64,000 bases of DNA, taken from positions 38,322,001-38,386,000 of the forward strand of contig NC_070614.1 in NCBI RefSeq assembly GCF_027172205.1, in the 5' to 3' direction. Of this stretch, positions 62,060 to 64,000 are shown in pieces (the first letter of the stretch is position 1; each line of letters begins with the position of its first letter). The stretch comes from Podarcis raffonei. Taxonomy: Eukaryota > Chordata > Lepidosauria > Squamata > Lacertidae. Position numbers and translations under genes: made by a program. The notes under the pieces were generated by a model that saw only the letters and a list, made by a program, of their open reading frames with translations, had not been told where the DNA came from and made no database searches.

Positions 62060-62943
62060 ATAAGCGAGTTGGTAACAGCGTGGAGAAGGAGGAGGGTGGG
62101 GGGAACATCTGGTTTCCCCCCCGTAAATGCATGGGAAAGGTGGAACTTCTTAAACCCTAGTATCTAGTGTTTTCTCAATAGGGGTAGGGGGCTCCTGACC
62201 CAGGTTAGGAGTAGGCGCACGATATTTTAGGTGTAGACTAAGGTGCGTATGTGAGCCCTCTAAAGGTTGTGCTGTTCTACAATCCTCTGTGCAGACCCTA
62301 CACAATGGTGAGTGGCTTTTGGCTCGTTTGCCCATGCCTAATTTGAAGTTTTCTCCTTGGTTCTGGGACCTACCAGAACTTGGTTGGGATTGGTGGCATG
62401 TGACTTTACTGCACAATACTGATCTAAGGTTCAAGGGATGGTTAACATGGGGATCTGTTCATATTTGTGTGCCTGTAGGCAAAATCCAGGAGTATGGAGT
62501 GAAACCTTTGACTGCCTGTTTTCAGCTGGGTTCCAAGGTTATAGTTTTGTTTTGGGGAAGGGATCTGGGAGTGGGGTTCTGTGTGGGAATAAGATAGTTG
62601 GATTTAGCATTGGATATATGTCAGTGTTTGTGGCGCGTGTGGTGAGAAGCCTGTTGAAGTCCTGGTGTAGAGAAAGGGTGGAATTTCCTGATCTAGTGCC
62701 AGGCTTAGGGGTGTCATGATAGAGGAGGAATCCTAATAGAGGAGCTACTGATGAAATATGAAGAGAAAGTGAAACATTCAGAAGGAGCTTCTCAATTCCT
62801 AAAGGAACTCATCTTATAATATGGTTAAAGAGGCCCATATTCTTTGGTGTGGAATGAGTACACTGGAAAGGCATTTAAAAATGGAGGTGCAAGTATAACA
62901 GATGTAGTGATGCCAGTTTCTCTGAGTATTTGTCTAAATTAAG
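62060..62943. other. Downstream of promoter: 5'UTR/intron expected, no coding exon seen
   Basis: No frame matches UBE2S (expected start MNSNVENLPP). Possible donors occur (GTTG/GTAACA near 62070, CCCC/GTAAAT near 62132, AAAG/GTGGAA near 62139). A short G-rich 5'UTR is plausible. Confidence 0.35.
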
Positions 62944-63062
62944 CAGGGTGGGGAAGCTGTTATTGGACTCCTACTGCCACCATCTCTGACCATTGGCCAT
63001 GTTGACTGGGGATGATGGGAGTTGGAGTCAACAGCTGGAGGGCCGCAGGTTCTCCATCCCTG
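62944..63062. mobile_element. hAT-type MITE
   Basis: CAGGGTGGGGAAGCTG and ...TCTCCATCCCTG are inverted ends; inner arms are ACCATTGGCCATGTTGACTG and the TGATGGGAGTTGGAGTCAAC block. No clean TSD. Confidence 0.6.
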
Positions 63063-64000
63063 GTTTAAAATGTCCGACTTCATTAGGGTTTTATAAGTGT
63101 TTATGGGAGGAATAATTTTTGTATAAGAGGGGTGGGCAGTTACCCACACTGGAAGTCAAACTTGAAAAAAACTTAATTCCCCACTTGCCACAATATTTTC
63201 CATCCTTTGTTACAACTTTGCTCCTCCTGTTTCCTTTCTTGGATGTGTGAACTGTGGCATCCTTGATGCATGATCCATATGAAAAACACACATTATTGAG
63301 AGTATCAAGGTCTTTAAAAAATCCTCAGATATTTATTTGGGACAATAGATTCCTTACAGGGTAAATAATGCATTTTGATAATAGCCACCTTTGCTTTTCT
63401 AGAATTTAATTACATTCCCTGTTTGGATCATATTTGTTGAGGCATATTTTATATTGTTTGATTTATAAGGGAAAGAAAGAATGTATTTCTTTCCAGTGCC
63501 TTCCAAAATACCTTGTATTTTGTTTGATTTCCAGGTGCAGGGCTAAAGGCTTATTCCTTGCTGCAAACACAGAAAGTAATCACTTATACAAAATAATACA
63601 TAATAGAAAAGGTGGATTGTTCTTTTTACATATGGGGAAACATATCTCAGACATTCTTTATTAAGCTGGAATCCTGGGCATTGAACACCATGAGACTTGC
63701 TCCTGAATAAACATATAGGATTGTATTGGGAGGCATCTAGAGTTTGCTTTCTGAGTAGTTTTATTCTTTCGTAGTATGAGGATTTAGGAAGATACAGCAG
63801 TACTCTGAACAGTTTGTCTTCTCCTGCTCCCCCTTTCTCTCAAAGCAAAATCCTCCATGTTTGCAAACTCTTCTACTCAGTTGTAAGAGTACTGCTTTAA
63901 GGTCTATAAAGTTGGTTAGCCTTTTAAAAACCTTTTGTCTTGATTTGTTCCAGTCTAGGCCTTTGGTTCCCTTGGGTATATGTTTCTATGTGCAGTGCTG
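63063..64000. other. End of window, AT-rich, no exon recognised
   Basis: A possible half copy of foldback family A lies at 63665-63715 (GAGACTTGCTCCTGAATAAA, CATATAGGATTGT). Otherwise nothing recognised. Confidence 0.4.

Noticed and set aside
61815-62132. A 105-codon minus-strand frame in the CpG-rich promoter
   Set aside because: Low-complexity Pro/Arg-rich product with no homology, expected in GC-rich promoter DNA.

Overview
The window reads as vertebrate, most likely squamate-reptile (lizard), genomic DNA. The repeats point there: Sauria-type tRNA SINEs with a BovB-like tail, a BovB LINE 3' end, CR1-clade, L2-like and L1 LINE pieces, a tRNA/CR1 composite SINE, a Tigger-like MITE and many hAT-type MITEs. 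I cannot fix the genus from sequence alone.

One complete protein-coding gene is present. It is SHISA7 (CKAMP59) on the + strand, with five coding exons between 28459 and 43294. The exons join at canonical GT/AG sites, always in phase, to give 511 residues: signal peptide, eight-cysteine Shisa domain, one membrane span, and a long cytosolic tail ending in the PDZ ligand EVTV. A 3'UTR of about 1.9 kb follows, with a poly(A) signal at 45189. Much of that 3'UTR is a decayed tandem repeat.

Layout. 1-28 kb: upstream intergenic DNA, a mosaic of MITEs, LINE pieces and SINEs, with one solo LTR fossil (3515-4001), unique sequence at about 12.5-18.6 kb and a striking 28-nt RFX-type palindrome at 15766-15793. 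28.4-45.2 kb: SHISA7; its introns hold CR1, BovB, L1, hAT and SINE insertions, several with exact target-site duplications (TSDs). 45-61 kb: downstream intergenic DNA with a frameshifted intronless copy of VCF1/FAM104A on the minus strand (50621-51167), more SINEs and MITEs, and a 5'-truncated, apparently young L1 (59607-61173). 61.5-62.06 kb: a CpG-rich promoter with seven CCAAT/ATTGG boxes and a TATA box, pointing right. In human the gene following SHISA7 in the same orientation is UBE2S, so this is a candidate UBE2S promoter; no UBE2S coding exon was found before the window ends.

No RNA gene, CRISPR array or clearly novel coding system was found. The points most worth a second look are the SHISA7 3'UTR repeat, the NAGNAG acceptor and two phase-symmetric exons of SHISA7, the RFX palindrome, the CCAAT-dense promoter with a perfect hairpin at its predicted start site, and the foldback families whose TSDs allow relative dating.
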